Positions 33,690 to 42,252 of a stretch of 64,000 nt of DNA are shown one piece after another. The DNA is taken from the NCBI GenBank assembly GCA_037129925.1, contig JBAXTZ010000017.1:1-64000 (forward strand). Direction: 5' to 3'. This stretch comes from JBAXTZ01 sp037129925 (GTDB taxonomy: Bacteria > Bacillota > Negativicutes > JBAXTZ01). The translations under genes were made by a program, and so were the position numbers. The notes beneath the pieces are model-generated. The model was not told the DNA's origin, did not search any database, and saw only the letters and a program-made list of their open reading frames with translations. Every line of letters begins with the position of its first letter. Positions within the stretch are counted from its first letter, which is position 1.

Positions 33690-33718
33690 TTGACAAACAA
33701 TCTAAGAAGTTATACCAT
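33690..33718 (+). promoter_or_regulatory. Rightward promoter of cassette 1
   Basis: TTGACA at 33690-33695 with TACCAT 17 bp later (or TATACC 15 bp later) lies between the divergent XRE and antirepressor genes. This matches the position of the promoter in cassette 2. Confidence 0.6.
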
Positions 33719-33731
33719 ACGTCTATGAACA

Positions 33732-33849
33732 CAGAAAAACCGCCCAAAACTTTGGACGGTCAAAGCGGCTTTTCTGTTGTGAAAACCTCGAAAGGTTCAC
33801 CCACATTATATAATGGCGTGAATCCTTTCGCAAGGTAATCGAAAGGAGA
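33732..33849 (+). promoter_or_regulatory. Structured leader of cassette 1 (hairpin plus 42-nt palindrome)
   Basis: A hairpin with arms ACAGAAAA-a-CCGC and GCGG-c-TTTTCT(GT) spans 33732-33778. It is followed by a palindrome with arms CGAAAGGTTCAC (33790-33801) and GTGAATCCTTTCG (33819-33831) around a 17-nt loop. The Shine-Dalgarno at 33841-33847 repeats CGAAAGG, so CCTTTCG could pair with it instead. The arms are identical in cassette 2. Confidence 0.65.
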
Positions 33850-33854
33850 CTAAT

Positions 33855-34109
33855 ATGCACAGACACGAAACATTCAAGAAATTCGTCGACAACCGGGTAC
33901 TCGACATTCTTAACGATATAGTTGAGGACAAACAGTATCGAGAAAAAGTTGATGCGCTATCGGCAATCGAAAACAATTTTCCGCTGAAAATTATCGGCGA
34001 ACTTAATAACGCGCAAGGTGCGCTGGACAATCTCTTACATAACGAAATCTACGCCAAAGCCTTTAAGGACGGCTACGAAATGAAAAAACTAATGGGGGCA
34101 ACGATATGA
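33855..34109 (+). CDS. Hypothetical cassette protein (84 aa)
   Basis: ATG 33855 follows GAAAGGAG, part of the conserved cassette leader. The product is helical and charged (HETFKKFVDNRVLDILNDIVEDK). Its stop overlaps the antirepressor start (ATGA). It occupies the same position as the extra N-terminal domain of the BRO protein in cassette 2, though I see no clear sequence match. No family recognised. Confidence 0.6.
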   Translation: MHRHETFKKFVDNRVLDILNDIVEDKQYREKVDALSAIENNFPLKIIGELNNAQGALDNLLHNEIYAKAFKDGYEMKKLMGATI

Positions 34110-34903
34110 AATTAACACTAGTCGAAAAGACAATGATTCCGGTTTACCGGAACGAAAACCAAGAAACGATCATCAATGCCAGAGAGTTGCACGAGTTTTT
34201 AGGAAGCCAGCAAGAGTTCGCAAATTGGATCAAAAATCGTATTGAAAAATATGGATTTATTGAGGGCGAGGACTATTTGACAATTTTATCAAATAGGTCA
34301 GACGGGTTGGCGGGTAAACCGAAAACAGATTATCTTCTCAAAATGGATTGTGCTAAAGAAATCGCAATGGTCGAAAATAATGACCAAGGGCGCAAGGTGC
34401 GTAAATATTTCATCGAGGTAGAAAAACGAGCCAAACAGAACGTTTCACAATTCCGGGTGCCGACGAATTTTACCGAAGCCTTGCGACTGGCGCTGGAGCA
34501 AGCTGAACAAAACCAAATATTACTCGAAAATAACCAAACGCAGGCGCAAATCATCGGCGAACTTAAACCGAAAGCCGATTACACCGACCGGATTCTGCAA
34601 AACAAGGGGTTGGTCAATATAACGCAAATTGCAAAAGATTACGGAATTTCCGGCGCTGAAATGAACCGGACGTTGCATGATCTCAAAGTGCAGTACAAGA
34701 ACTCGCGCGGTCAGTGGTTGTTGACAGCTAAATATCACGGGCTTGGCTATACGCACTCTGACACTATCGACTTCAAGCACAGCGACGGCAGGGCTGATGT
34801 GAAGATGCACACCAACTGGACGCAAAAGGGTAGGCTGTTCTTGTATGATCTTCTCAAGAAACACGACATATTGCCAGTGATCGAGATTGAGCAGGCTGCA
34901 TGA
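34106..34903 (+). CDS. Phage antirepressor (AntA/AntB plus KilAC)
   Basis: The 265-residue protein has an N-terminal AntA/AntB-like domain (INARELHEFLGSQQEFANWIKNRI, then FIEGEDYLTIL). A coiled-coil linker (125-155) and a C-terminal KilAC domain with TQIAKDYGISGAEMNRTLHDLKVQY follow. Such proteins counter the lysogeny repressor or act as DNA-binding regulators. It sits in cassette 1 inside the late operon rather than in the immunity region, which is unusual. It follows the 84-aa protein with a 4-bp overlap. Confidence 0.88.
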   Translation: MKLTLVEKTMIPVYRNENQETIINARELHEFLGSQQEFANWIKNRIEKYGFIEGEDYLTILSNRSDGLAGKPKTDYLLKMDCAKEIAMVENNDQGRKVRKYFIEVEKRAKQNVSQFRVPTNFTEALRLALEQAEQNQILLENNQTQAQIIGELKPKADYTDRILQNKGLVNITQIAKDYGISGAEMNRTLHDLKVQYKNSRGQWLLTAKYHGLGYTHSDTIDFKHSDGRADVKMHTNWTQKGRLFLYDLLKKHDILPVIEIEQAA

Positions 34904-35079
34904 AACAGTTAATAGTAATCGTCGGACTGCTGATGTGGTTCGTATCGGAAACGAAAAAGCCGCTACTGCGGGAACAGCAACGGCAGGATGTGATGGATGT
35001 AGTTTCAGATACAATAATTAAGGCTTTTCGGTCAAATCGTCAAGATTTTCGAGTATTACGCGAATCAACGATGGATTAA
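34900..35079 (+). CDS. Possible small membrane protein (59 aa)
   Basis: ATG 34900 overlaps the antirepressor stop. The product begins with a hydrophobic helix (LIVIVGLLMWFV) and continues with a charged helical tail. It overlaps a well-supported convergent gene (35018-35254) by 62 bases, which weakens the call. No family recognised. Confidence 0.4.
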   Translation: MKQLIVIVGLLMWFVSETKKPLLREQQRQDVMDVVSDTIIKAFRSNRQDFRVLRESTMD

Positions 35080-35254
35080 CGCTTGTAAATAGATACATCA
35101 TAGTTTCTGTTTGAAGTTTTAGCGCGTCAAGAAGGTTTGGTTCTTCGGTTTGATTCTTTGCACGGATTTTTTCCAAATCACCACGCAGAAGTTTTTCGTT
35201 TTTAGCGAAAAATTCATCAACGAAAGTATTGTACTTATCAACATCAATTTTCAT
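35018..35254 (-). CDS. Hypothetical minus-strand protein of cassette 1 (78 aa)
   Basis: ATG 35254 is preceded by a near-perfect AAGGAGGTGAG. The product is a charged helical protein (KYNTFVDEFFAKNEKLLRGDLEKI) with an NPSLIRVILENLDDL end. It is transcribed against the late operon, at the right end of cassette 1. No family recognised. Confidence 0.6.
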   Translation of the reverse strand: MKIDVDKYNTFVDEFFAKNEKLLRGDLEKIRAKNQTEEPNLLDALKLQTETMMYLFTSVNPSLIRVILENLDDLTEKP

Positions 35255-35298
35255 TATTTCTCACCTCCTTCCGGGAGGCATTATAGCAAATAACTCTA

Positions 35299-35323
35299 AG
35301 CGTCGCAAAAGCGGCGCTTTTTT
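35299..35323 (+). terminator. Terminator-like right border of cassette 1
   Basis: AGCGTCGC/GCGGCGCT (one G-T pair) with loop AAAA and six Ts. The surrounding 35 nt (35288-35322) are identical to 44935-44969 at the end of cassette 2. It lies inside the late operon, just before the portal gene. Confidence 0.8.
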
Positions 35324-35338
35324 CATGGGGGTGGCAAT

Positions 35339-36973
35339 ATCAATATTTTTGACAAAACAATAGCGGCTATCAGCCCCAATAGGGCTTTGCGTCGGCTTGT
35401 AGCCCGTAAAAAACTGGAAGTTTATAACTCGATGTATGACGTTACCGGCGCTGGCGGCTATCAGCAGCATGGCGCAAGCGGTACAAAAAAAGCATTGCGC
35501 GGATTTTTCGGATTAAGCGGCAGTCCGGACGATGACATTATCGGCGTATCGGCAAGCATGACGCTAAAATCTTTGCGGCAGCGGTCGCGGGATTTGTATA
35601 TGGGCGGCGCGCCGTTGGCGACAAGTGCGCTCAATACGATAACTACCAACGTCGTTGGCAACGGCTTGCAACTCAAGGCGCGTATCGATTCGCAATTTCT
35701 AAAACTCTCCGACGACGAAGCCGATGAATGGCAAAAGAATGTTGAACGGGAGTTTTCGTTATGGTGTGGCGAGTGTGACGCCGAGCGGAACAAAGATTTT
35801 GGTGAGATACAGGAACTGGCTTTTATTTCGGCGTTAATGAGCGGCGATTCGTTCATAGCGCTGCCAATGATTAATTATCTTGGCAATACCTACGGTTTGA
35901 AAGTGTTGCTGATTGAAGCTGACCGAATCGAAACGCCGCCGGGAATGGAAGGTGATACAAATGTTCGCGGCGGTGTGCGGGTGGACGAGCGCGGCGCACC
36001 GCTTGAATATTATGTTCTCAAAAAACATCCGCTGGACAGTCGCAACTATGAACAGTATCAGTATGATCCGTATCCGGCGTTTGGCGCGTTGAGTGGCCGC
36101 CGGAATATTTTGCATCTGACTACGTTTCAGAGACCGGGTCAGAAACGCGGCGTACCGCTGTTATCGCCGGTAATTGAGCAACTTAAACAACTGGGCAGAT
36201 ACACCGAGGCTGAACTGATGGCGGCAGTCATAAATGGTATGCTCACCGTGTTTATCACTAGCGATATACCAAGCGTTGACGGCAAAATGCTGGGTTCAGG
36301 AATACCGCAAACCGAACAGATTACCGATGATGGTTTCGGGTATGAGCTGGGGAACGGCTCGATAATCGGTTTGAATCCGGGCGAAAAGATACAAGAGAGC
36401 AATCCGGGCAGACCGAACCAAGCCTTTGACGGATTTGTGACTGCAATTTGCAGACAAATTGGCGCGGCGATTGAGTTGCCGTTTGAATTGTTGGTGAAAC
36501 ATTTCACTGCGTCGTATTCGGCAAGCCGCGCGGCGCTGTTGGAGGCGTGGAAATACTTTCGTAAACGCCGGGTCTGGCTCGCAAAAAGATGTTGCCAACC
36601 GATTTACGAAGAGTGGCTGGCGGAGGCAGTTGCAACCGGACGGATAGAAGCACCGGGATTCTTTGAAGACAAGGCAATCCGTATGGCATATTGCGGAACG
36701 GAATGGTACGGACCAAGTCCGGGACAAATCGACCCGGAAAAAGAAGTCAACGCGGCTATTTTGCGTGTCGAGAATTGTTTCAGCACCCGCGACCGCGAAA
36801 CAACCGAGTTAACCGGCGGCGACTTCGAGGACAATGTTCGCCAGCGCACTCGCGAGGAAAAAATAATCAAAGAAGGAGGACTGGAAATTGTCAAAAATAC
36901 ACCGGCAGCGGGTAACCAACCGCCTGCCAACGCGAACCCCGACGACGGCGGAAAAGTTCTGGACGATAAGTAA
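35339..36973 (+). CDS. Portal protein (lambda family), probable AUC start
   Basis: The portal forms the dodecameric vertex through which DNA enters the capsid. The 544-residue protein matches lambda-type portals: IFDKTIAAISP at the start, NALNTI-type SALNTITTNVVGNG (near 100), FQRPGQKRGVPLLSPVIEQL (near 260) and FELLVKHFTASYSASRAALLE (near 380). The family normally begins M-N-I/L-F/L-D. Here ATC at 35339, spaced after GGGGGTGG, occupies the Met position; the first canonical codon is TTG 35387, which would cut conserved residues and lacks a site. Insertion of cassette 1 may have replaced the native start. Its end overlaps the protease gene. Confidence 0.85.
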   Translation: MNIFDKTIAAISPNRALRRLVARKKLEVYNSMYDVTGAGGYQQHGASGTKKALRGFFGLSGSPDDDIIGVSASMTLKSLRQRSRDLYMGGAPLATSALNTITTNVVGNGLQLKARIDSQFLKLSDDEADEWQKNVEREFSLWCGECDAERNKDFGEIQELAFISALMSGDSFIALPMINYLGNTYGLKVLLIEADRIETPPGMEGDTNVRGGVRVDERGAPLEYYVLKKHPLDSRNYEQYQYDPYPAFGALSGRRNILHLTTFQRPGQKRGVPLLSPVIEQLKQLGRYTEAELMAAVINGMLTVFITSDIPSVDGKMLGSGIPQTEQITDDGFGYELGNGSIIGLNPGEKIQESNPGRPNQAFDGFVTAICRQIGAAIELPFELLVKHFTASYSASRAALLEAWKYFRKRRVWLAKRCCQPIYEEWLAEAVATGRIEAPGFFEDKAIRMAYCGTEWYGPSPGQIDPEKEVNAAILRVENCFSTRDRETTELTGGDFEDNVRQRTREEKIIKEGGLEIVKNTPAAGNQPPANANPDDGGKVLDDK

Positions 36974-38024
36974 CGCCAAAGCCAACGAAGGCGAGATGCT
37001 ATTGTATGGCGTTCTCGGTGAAGACGAGGGCTGGGATGATGTTTTGTCCAGGCAGTTTGCCAAAGACCTGCAGACACTGGACGACAAGGCGCGTATTACG
37101 GTGCGAATAAACAGTCCGGGCGGCAGTTTATTCACCGGACAGGCTATTTACTCGATGCTCAGCCGCCATAAGGCGAAGATCACTACTGTTGTTGACGGTA
37201 TAGCGGCATCGGCGGCGTCAATCGTAGCAATGGCAGGCAGCACGGTCAAAATGCCCGCTAATGCCATGATGATGATTCATAATCCGATGACCATAGCATT
37301 CGGCAACCAAAACGATTTTCGCAAGACGGCGGACGATTTAGAGGCCATGCGCGACACCTTGGTTAACGTTTATGCCGCTAAAACCGGGATGGCTAACGAG
37401 AAAATCATTGAATTACTCGATGCTGAAACATGGATGTCGGCGGCAACGGCTAAGGATTTCGGATTTATCGACGAGATTGAGAATGAACGGACCGTTGATG
37501 CGAGTATTCAAAACGGAATTATGGTTATCAACGGGTTGGCGTTCCCGACGCAAAACCTGAAAACACTGCCGCTGCAGTTATTCAATAGCGTTAACATAAC
37601 AAATAAAATCGGAGGAACAGAAATGATCGACAAAGACATTCTCGCGAAAGACCACAAACCAGTTTACGACGAAGTATTCAACCTCGGAAAAGAACAGGGA
37701 GCAGCCGTCGCGGCAAAGACTGAACGTGAGCGCATATTCGCGCTGCAGGAACTCGATAGCACGGACGTTAAAATTCACGCGCTGATCACGGCAGCAATCA
37801 ATGATGGGAAAACCGTTAATGAAGTCGCTGTAGAACTTTGCAAGTTGCAAAAAGAAACGATTGCCAAGGCAAAACCAATCGTTGACCGCACGCTTGACGC
37901 TCAGGCATTGGCTAACTTAAGTCAAACGCCGCCGGCCGAAGGCGCGGACGCTGAAAAAGCAGAAACCCAAGCATTAATTGGTGGGGCTGTCGCTTATGCC
38001 AAAAAAATTATGGGGGTGAAATAA
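36888..38024 (+). CDS. ClpP/S49-like prohead protease fused to scaffold
   Basis: Residues 20-210 form a ClpP-like serine protease: INSPGG (oxyanion region), catalytic Ser in DGIAASAAS near residue 107 and His in MMIHNP near 130. The C-terminal 133 residues are an Ala/Lys-rich coiled-coil scaffold, which can also be made separately from an internal start at 37623. This is the lambda C/Nu3 arrangement. TTG 36888 follows AAGGAGG. The protease matures the prohead and removes the scaffold. Confidence 0.88.
   Translation: MSKIHRQRVTNRLPTRTPTTAEKFWTISNAKANEGEMLLYGVLGEDEGWDDVLSRQFAKDLQTLDDKARITVRINSPGGSLFTGQAIYSMLSRHKAKITTVVDGIAASAASIVAMAGSTVKMPANAMMMIHNPMTIAFGNQNDFRKTADDLEAMRDTLVNVYAAKTGMANEKIIELLDAETWMSAATAKDFGFIDEIENERTVDASIQNGIMVINGLAFPTQNLKTLPLQLFNSVNITNKIGGTEMIDKDILAKDHKPVYDEVFNLGKEQGAAVAAKTERERIFALQELDSTDVKIHALITAAINDGKTVNEVAVELCKLQKETIAKAKPIVDRTLDAQALANLSQTPPAEGADAEKAETQALIGGAVAYAKKIMGVK
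37623..38024 (+). CDS. Nested scaffold protein (internal start in the protease gene)
   Basis: Inside the protease frame a GGAGGAA site lies six bases before ATG 37623. It would give a 133-residue product equal to the scaffold domain, rich in Ala, Lys and Glu. Lambda Nu3 and phages with similar head modules make scaffold in this way. Seen: site and start. Inferred: that it is used. Confidence 0.6.
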   Translation: MIDKDILAKDHKPVYDEVFNLGKEQGAAVAAKTERERIFALQELDSTDVKIHALITAAINDGKTVNEVAVELCKLQKETIAKAKPIVDRTLDAQALANLSQTPPAEGADAEKAETQALIGGAVAYAKKIMGVK

Positions 38025-38027
38025 GAC

Positions 38028-38399
38028 ATGGCTGTTGAAACTTACGCATATCAACCGGACAATCTCGTAGCCGGTGGTAATCTCGACGTTGAGACTACCG
38101 CCGAAACACTTGCTAAAGGCGAAAACTTAAAGCGCGGGGCGTTGGTAGGAATGCTTGACGCTGACGGCACACTCAAAGCCATTAAAAAAGGTGTTACCGA
38201 CGGAACTCAAAACCTTTACGGAATCATGACCGAAGATGTTGACGCGACGGCGAATGCAGCTCCGGCGGTAGTTTATGTTTTTGGCAATTTCAATACCAAC
38301 TCAATGATCGTTCCGGCGGGCGATACCGTCGCGGCTTATCGTGTGCAAGGCAGAAAAATCGGATTAATATTCCGTACAGCTCAAGCTGTACCGGCATAA
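38028..38399 (+). CDS. Head decoration protein (gpD family)
   Basis: The 123-residue protein matches the HDPD/gpD family: YAYQPDNLVAGG at the start, LKRGALVGM near 45, and FNTNSMI with an IGLIFRTAQ end. It trimerises on the capsid surface and stabilises the expanded head. GGGGGTG precedes the ATG. It lies in order between scaffold and major capsid genes. Confidence 0.85.
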   Translation: MAVETYAYQPDNLVAGGNLDVETTAETLAKGENLKRGALVGMLDADGTLKAIKKGVTDGTQNLYGIMTEDVDATANAAPAVVYVFGNFNTNSMIVPAGDTVAAYRVQGRKIGLIFRTAQAVPA

Positions 38400-38413
38400 G
38401 GGAGGGCTGAACA

Positions 38414-39496
38414 ATGGCGATTAATATTTTTGATACCCGGACGATGCTCCAAGCGGTGGAGCAAATCCCGCCGGTGCGGACATTTATCCGCGACACCTTT
38501 TTCACAAATATTCGTGAGTTTGACACAGCGAAGGTTGATGTCGACTTGGTAAAAGGCAACCGCCGAATCGCGGCGTATGTCAACCGCAACCTGCCGGGTA
38601 AGCCGGTTGACCGTCAGGGATATTCGACCAGCACTTACACACCGCCGAAAGTCGAGCCGATGCGCACAACCACAGCTGAGCAACTGATGAAACGGTTGCC
38701 GGGCGAAACTCCTTATGCGGCGTTATCACCGCAACAACGCGCAATGCAACAACTGACCAAAGACCTGATCGACAACGACACCGAAATAACCAGGCGCGAG
38801 GAAGTGATGTGTGCGCAGGCGTTGTTCAACGGGAAAATAAATATCGTTGGCGATGGCGTTAATGATGTTATGGATTTCGGGCTAACGAATTTCGAAGACG
38901 TATTAGTAAAATGGGACGCGCCGGCCGCGCTACCTTACGATGATATTCAAAAATGGCAATTGCGCGTGCAAATGCTGACCGGCGTTACTCCGAATATGCT
39001 AATTCTGGCAACCGATGCCGCCAAAGCGTTCATTAACAGCGCGCAAATACAAAAAATCGTGAGTACTTTCCGCGATTTGCGTATTGAACTGGCGCCGCAG
39101 TCGCGTCCGAACGGCACAACTTTCGTTACCCGGATCGTCGAACTTGGCATTGATATTTATGCCTATAACGAGTGGTATTATGACGATACCACCAAGACCA
39201 CGTTGCCAATCGTTCCGCAAGGAATGGCATTGCTGGCAAGTTCCGGCGCAAATTTCCACATGCTTTATGGCGCCTGTGCTGCCACTATCAACGATGAGCT
39301 TGTAATATTGGGCGCGAAACGCCTGCCGCGCAGCTGGACGGAAAATAATCCGCCGGTGCGGTTTGTTGCAACGGCTTCGGCACCGCTGCCGGTTCCGGTC
39401 ATGATCGACAGTATCTTCTCGGCGCAAGTCGTAAAAAAACTAACTGCGAAAGAAATGGCAGCATTTCAAGAGTCTTTCAATCCTAGCGCAAAATGA
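38414..39496 (+). CDS. Major capsid protein (gpE family)
   Basis: The 360-residue protein is an HK97-fold capsid subunit of the lambda E family: MLQAVEQIPPVRTFIRDTFF at the start, RQGYSTSTYTPPKVEP (near 75-90), a LPRSWTENNP block near 315 and a VPVMIDSIFSAQV end. It builds the icosahedral shell. Gene order D-E is lambda-like. GGAGGG precedes the ATG, and its stop overlaps the next start. Confidence 0.92.
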   Translation: MAINIFDTRTMLQAVEQIPPVRTFIRDTFFTNIREFDTAKVDVDLVKGNRRIAAYVNRNLPGKPVDRQGYSTSTYTPPKVEPMRTTTAEQLMKRLPGETPYAALSPQQRAMQQLTKDLIDNDTEITRREEVMCAQALFNGKINIVGDGVNDVMDFGLTNFEDVLVKWDAPAALPYDDIQKWQLRVQMLTGVTPNMLILATDAAKAFINSAQIQKIVSTFRDLRIELAPQSRPNGTTFVTRIVELGIDIYAYNEWYYDDTTKTTLPIVPQGMALLASSGANFHMLYGACAATINDELVILGAKRLPRSWTENNPPVRFVATASAPLPVPVMIDSIFSAQVVKKLTAKEMAAFQESFNPSAK

Positions 39497-39864
39497 CACT
39501 AAAAGAGGTTATGGCGGCAGACTTAAAGACGTTTCAGAACACTAATGAGTTTGCCGAAAAGGCTAAATACGTCCGAACCGTACAGGGGTCGTTGACTGAA
39601 ACGTTGACGACCCTCGACGTCGTTATCGTTCGGGATGACGTGATGACTGATCAGCGCGGAAATGTTTATGAAAGCGGTGAAGGGCATAGTGACGAAGCGT
39701 TGTTTCATGTGTTCCGCGATGCAAGTTGGACGTTAGACTATCCCAAGACGGTAGATTTTATCATATTAGCGGATTCGTCAGAATGGAACGTAGCTAAAAT
39801 AACCAAAAGTGACGAGTATTCATGGCTGGTTAATTGTGTAATGAACGAATCGGCGTGGAGGTAA
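39493..39864 (+). CDS. Head-tail connector candidate (123 aa)
   Basis: ATG 39493 overlaps the capsid stop. The protein starts with a helical segment and then forms a beta-rich domain (LFHVFRDASWTLDYPKTVDFIIL, NVAKITKSDEYSW). Size and position after the capsid gene suit a head-completion or head-tail adaptor protein of the gpFII class. The name rests mainly on synteny. Confidence 0.55.
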   Translation: MTLKEVMAADLKTFQNTNEFAEKAKYVRTVQGSLTETLTTLDVVIVRDDVMTDQRGNVYESGEGHSDEALFHVFRDASWTLDYPKTVDFIILADSSEWNVAKITKSDEYSWLVNCVMNESAWR

Positions 39865-39865
39865 C

Positions 39866-40489
39866 GTGGCGGATGAGATGAAAGTAATATCGAATGTGCA
39901 CATGGAAATATCAATGCTTGATAATGCATCGCCGTTGCTAAAGGAATTGCTGTCACGCTATCCAAACTCTACGAAAATCGCGCTGCAATCGTGCGGGAAA
40001 TTCCTTAAAGGAAAAATTCAAGAGGGAATAACGGCGAAAGCACCGGGCGGTAGCGGTTATAAAACGTGGCAGGATATTGTTCGTTGGCATAAATCTAGAA
40101 AAGCTCCGGACGGAATGGCGGCGAAAAGTCGCAGGCAGATATTAAAAAAACGCTCAAATAATCCACTGGCATGGGTGCGTAGTAATACTGAGTATGACAC
40201 AGACGGAGCCACTTTCGTAAAAACGGGGTGGTTTGCAACTCCGCGCGCCGGGAAAAGTAGAGCCGCTAAGGGGTGGGGTGGATTCGTCGAGGAAGGACAC
40301 AAAATCGAGGTTTCGAAAAAAATGAGACGATTATTTGCCGGAGCCGGTGCCGGGATTGCTAAAGACCGAAACGAAATAGCCGTTCCGGCGCGTCCGACAA
40401 TTGATCCTGTTTATCAGGCAGAGAAGAACAATATGGCTGAACACTTCTCGAACAAGTTCTTTGAATACCTCATGAAAGGTAAAGGCTGA
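39866..40489 (+). CDS. Tail completion / gpZ-like morphogenesis protein
   Basis: The 207-residue, strongly basic protein resembles minor tail protein Z or phage virion morphogenesis proteins. It has a helical start (LKELLSRYPNSTKIALQSCGKFLKGKI), a Trp-rich middle and a VPARPTIDPVYQ segment near 170-182, where the family has its ARPF-like motif. GTG start after GGAGG. Position before the tail terminator agrees. Confidence 0.65.
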   Translation: MADEMKVISNVHMEISMLDNASPLLKELLSRYPNSTKIALQSCGKFLKGKIQEGITAKAPGGSGYKTWQDIVRWHKSRKAPDGMAAKSRRQILKKRSNNPLAWVRSNTEYDTDGATFVKTGWFATPRAGKSRAAKGWGGFVEEGHKIEVSKKMRRLFAGAGAGIAKDRNEIAVPARPTIDPVYQAEKNNMAEHFSNKFFEYLMKGKG

Positions 40490-40971
40490 TGAATTATCCA
40501 ACAATCGCTTTATACCCGCTGATTGAAAAAGTTGCCGGTTTGTTGAAAAACAGTGCGGAAATATCTGAATTTTGTGTAACAAATTATGGTAAAAATCCGA
40601 AAATATCAATCGGCTACAACAAGAAACTGCGGTTCGATGCTGCGTATAATCCGGCGATAATGGTTTTGCCGGGTACAAAAAATGAAGGGCTGAACCGCGA
40701 CGCTAACACATACAATTTCACAATCGGCTGGTGCGTCACAAAAGATGTGATAAACGATATTGACGGAATATCGATATTGCCGGGTATAGAGCAATGCGAT
40801 CAGTTAGGGCAGTTGATAATCAATTGTTTCTGCGAGGAGTTCAAACGCCGTGCGGAAGTCGATACGATTGATTACGAAATTGAACCGGTCGAGATGTATC
40901 CGCAATTCCCGGGGTATATGGACATAACAATACGGCTGCCGTCAGCTATTGGCGGCAAATTAGAATTTTAA
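40489..40971 (+). CDS. Tail terminator-like protein (gpU position)
   Basis: The 160-residue protein lies between the gpZ-like and tail tube genes. It has a helical head (YPLIEKVAGLLKN), strand-rich middle and end (EVDTIDYEIEPVEMYPQFPGYMDITIRL), as in tail terminators that cap the tail tube. Sequence alone is not diagnostic; synteny carries the call. Its start overlaps the previous stop. Confidence 0.6.
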   Translation: MNYPTIALYPLIEKVAGLLKNSAEISEFCVTNYGKNPKISIGYNKKLRFDAAYNPAIMVLPGTKNEGLNRDANTYNFTIGWCVTKDVINDIDGISILPGIEQCDQLGQLIINCFCEEFKRRAEVDTIDYEIEPVEMYPQFPGYMDITIRLPSAIGGKLEF

Positions 40972-40982
40972 CAGGAGGTAGA

Positions 40983-41984
40983 ATGAGCTGGAATAAAGAC
41001 TATAACTCGTTTCTGGCGCTCGGCTTTGAAACGGATTACAACAAGCCGCCAGTCGAGTGCATTTTGATGCCGATCGACAGCGAGGCGATGGATTACAAAC
41101 GTACCAAAACTGACCCGACAACCATGCGCGGTATTCGCGCGCAGGAAGCGCCGGTATTCGGCAATGTTGACATATCCGGCGGGATTACCTTCCCGCTTGA
41201 TACAGTAGCGTTAGGCTATGTCTTGCGCGCGGCATTCGGACTGCCGACGACCACTGGAACAACCCCGGCTTTTTCTCACGCATTTAAGCCGGGTAATACT
41301 CAGCCGTCGTTTTGCGCGGAGAAGCAGTTCACAGACGCCAAGGGGTACGATTTGCTATCCGGATTGAAAGTCAACAAACTCACCTTTAATTTTGGCGATG
41401 ACAAGAACACGAGTTATGTAGCCGAGATTATCGGAGCTGACCGCGTGCTAGGAGCCAAAACCGCGTTTACTACCACTGAGAAAGCGTTGCTGGATTATAC
41501 CCGGTTCTTCGAATGGCAGGGAACGGTGAAAGAGGGCGGACTGACGACCGGGATAATCACTAAAGGCACGATTGTTCTGGACTTCGGACTGCAGGCGGAC
41601 ACTTACGCAATCGGCAGCAAGGGTATCCGTACCAAACTGGAGCCTACGAGTCCATTCAAAGTTACTGGCCAGCTGACATTATTCTTCGAAGATACGCTAA
41701 TGGTTGAAAAAACAATCACCGGGGCTACATCGTCGCTGGAATTTGCGCTGACCGATAGCGACGGACCTAGTTTCACGATCAGTATTCCGGAAGTGGTTTA
41801 TGAACCGGCTATTGCCAAACTCGAAGCGTCAAAAGGCACAATGCTGACGATAAACTACAACGGATTTGTTTCTAATCCGCTCGACGCGGCAGCGTCAATT
41901 GTATTGATGACGCTGGCTAACGGACACGCAGATTATACAAAACTGCCGGCAACCATGTTGAAAAATATAAATAATGAGGTATGA
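40983..41984 (+). CDS. Tail tube protein
   Basis: The 333-residue protein opens MSWNKDYNSFLALGFETDYNK and has FGNVDISGGITFPLD (near 57) and a LTFNFGDDKNTSYVAEI strand pair, matching phage tail tube proteins of the long form. It polymerises along the tape measure to form the tail. AGGAGG precedes the ATG. Its stop overlaps the chaperone gene. Confidence 0.82.
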   Translation: MSWNKDYNSFLALGFETDYNKPPVECILMPIDSEAMDYKRTKTDPTTMRGIRAQEAPVFGNVDISGGITFPLDTVALGYVLRAAFGLPTTTGTTPAFSHAFKPGNTQPSFCAEKQFTDAKGYDLLSGLKVNKLTFNFGDDKNTSYVAEIIGADRVLGAKTAFTTTEKALLDYTRFFEWQGTVKEGGLTTGIITKGTIVLDFGLQADTYAIGSKGIRTKLEPTSPFKVTGQLTLFFEDTLMVEKTITGATSSLEFALTDSDGPSFTISIPEVVYEPAIAKLEASKGTMLTINYNGFVSNPLDAAASIVLMTLANGHADYTKLPATMLKNINNEV

Positions 41985-42252
41985 GACGTTGAAGAGTTCA
42001 ACTAAGATTATTACGCCTGCCCGGTCGATGACGTTTGGCGAGTTAAAAGCGTTCCGGGCGGCAGGGTTAGACCCGGCATTTGGCGAGGGTAAAGAATCCG
42101 GGCTAGGCGTTATCAAAATGAAAGCCGAGGGCGGTGAGTGGATTGCCGAAAAAATATACGGCTTAACTGACGAAGGTGTGGCGTATTCCGAGATAATGCA
42201 ATTGGCGGAAGACACCTATCGTTTGACCTATAGCGGTGACGAAAAAAACTAA
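41974..42252 (+). CDS. Tail assembly chaperone (G-like) with -1 frameshift site
   Basis: The 92-residue protein fits the G-type chaperone by place and size (TFGELKAFRAAGLDPAFG). It ends in a slippery heptamer A-AAA-AAC in frame at 42243-42249, directly before its TAA stop. A -1 slip would continue into the frame at 42249-42578. The initiating codon is uncertain: ATG 41974 overlaps the tube gene without a clear site, while TTG 41989 follows GAGGT. Length of the G part is short compared with lambda G (140 aa). Confidence 0.78.
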   Translation: MRYETLKSSTKIITPARSMTFGELKAFRAAGLDPAFGEGKESGLGVIKMKAEGGEWIAEKIYGLTDEGVAYSEIMQLAEDTYRLTYSGDEKN

